Positions 63,837 through 64,000 of a stretch of 64,000 bases of DNA are shown here, one piece after another (within the stretch, counting starts at the first letter, position 1; each line of letters starts with the position of its first letter). The notes beneath the pieces are model-generated. The model ran no database searches and was not told the DNA's origin. It was given only the letters and a program-made list of their open reading frames with translations. Made by a program: the position numbers and the translations under genes. This DNA comes from Blepharisma japonicum (lineage: Eukaryota; Ciliophora; Heterotrichea; Heterotrichida; Blepharismidae): NCBI GenBank assembly GCA_949751835.1, contig CATKHK010000002.1:744001-808000 (forward strand), read 5' to 3'.

Positions 63837-64000
63837 ATGGGGATCAAAAAACTACTAGAAACAATTACAGAAAAAGCACCTAGAGGTATCCGAGAAGTCC
63901 CATTAGAGCACTATGCAGGAAGAACTGTAGCCTGTAATGCTTCATTAACCATGTATCAATGTTTAATTACTACACAATATATCCCTAGCAGAGGTGCAGG
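63837..64000 (+). CDS. FEN1-like nuclease, N-terminal part (runs off the window)
   Basis: 54 residues visible: MGIKKLLETITEKAPRGIRE then HYAGRTVACNASLTMYQCLI. This aligns without gaps with FEN1 ([39 protein letters not shown]), including the N-terminal MGI that becomes Gly2 at the active site. FEN1 removes 5' flaps in lagging-strand maturation and base-excision repair. At residue 34, where FEN1 has a metal-binding Asp (AIDAS), this protein has Asn (ACNAS). Other catalytic residues lie beyond the window. It is either a divergent FEN1/XPG-family paralogue or an enzyme with altered metal binding. Confidence 0.85.
   Translation, partial: MGIKKLLETITEKAPRGIREVPLEHYAGRTVACNASLTMYQCLITTQYIPSRGA

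Overview
This window reads as somatic (macronuclear-type) DNA of a heterotrich ciliate, most like Blepharisma. Three things point there. First, TGA behaves as tryptophan: conserved proteins (SRPK-type kinase, AGC kinase, DHHC acyltransferase, MutL/PMS2, tubulin-ligase-like protein, CKK protein) read straight through in-frame TGA, often exactly where the family carries Trp, while every recognisable gene ends in TAA or TAG. Second, the four introns I can resolve are all 15 nt, GTA...TAG. Third, the DNA is AT-rich and compact, with short spacers and genes on both strands. UGA=Trp together with 15-16 nt introns is what I recall for Blepharisma stoltei; the species assignment is inference.

Region 1-18 kb holds single-copy genes: a RING-H2 membrane protein, a YY1-like zinc-finger protein, an MLO-like 7TM protein, an SRPK kinase, an EF-hand/C2 membrane protein, a heat-shock factor, a protein with PAM2-like repeats, a CAMSAP-type CKK microtubule protein, a CHCHD2/10-like protein, ribosomal protein eS7, a small EF-hand protein and an ankyrin-DHHC palmitoyltransferase. 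Region 18-45 kb holds a protease-like/Kelch fusion that seems to have lost its catalytic residues, a TTLL ligase, two tandem plasma-membrane-type Ca2+-ATPases, PMS2, a divergent pair of likely ciliary genes (CIBAR-like BAR protein and an outer-arm docking-complex-like coiled coil), a rhodanese-DUSP, a TPR-RRM protein, an AGC kinase and HIBCH.

Region 45-57 kb is the unusual part. A TPR gene resembling Cyc8/UTX is followed by three tandem copies of a gene encoding an N-terminal helical region and two kinase-like domains in series. Both kinase domains have degraded HRD and DFG motifs. Copy 1 (46514-49780) is a wreck with at least two non-homologous inserts; copy 2 (50126-52712) is broken only at two A-runs; copy 3 (54194-56767) is fully open for 857 codons. 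Copies 2 and 3 are each preceded by a decayed copy of the tail of the upstream TPR gene, which shows that the duplicated unit was 'TPR 3' end + pseudokinase gene'.

Region 57-64 kb holds VPS33, a Cache-domain membrane receptor only 21 bp downstream of it, three little-known coding regions, a tRNA-Ser(CGA), and the start of a FEN1-like nuclease whose first metal-binding Asp is Asn. I saw no virus-like element, CRISPR array or rRNA in the window.
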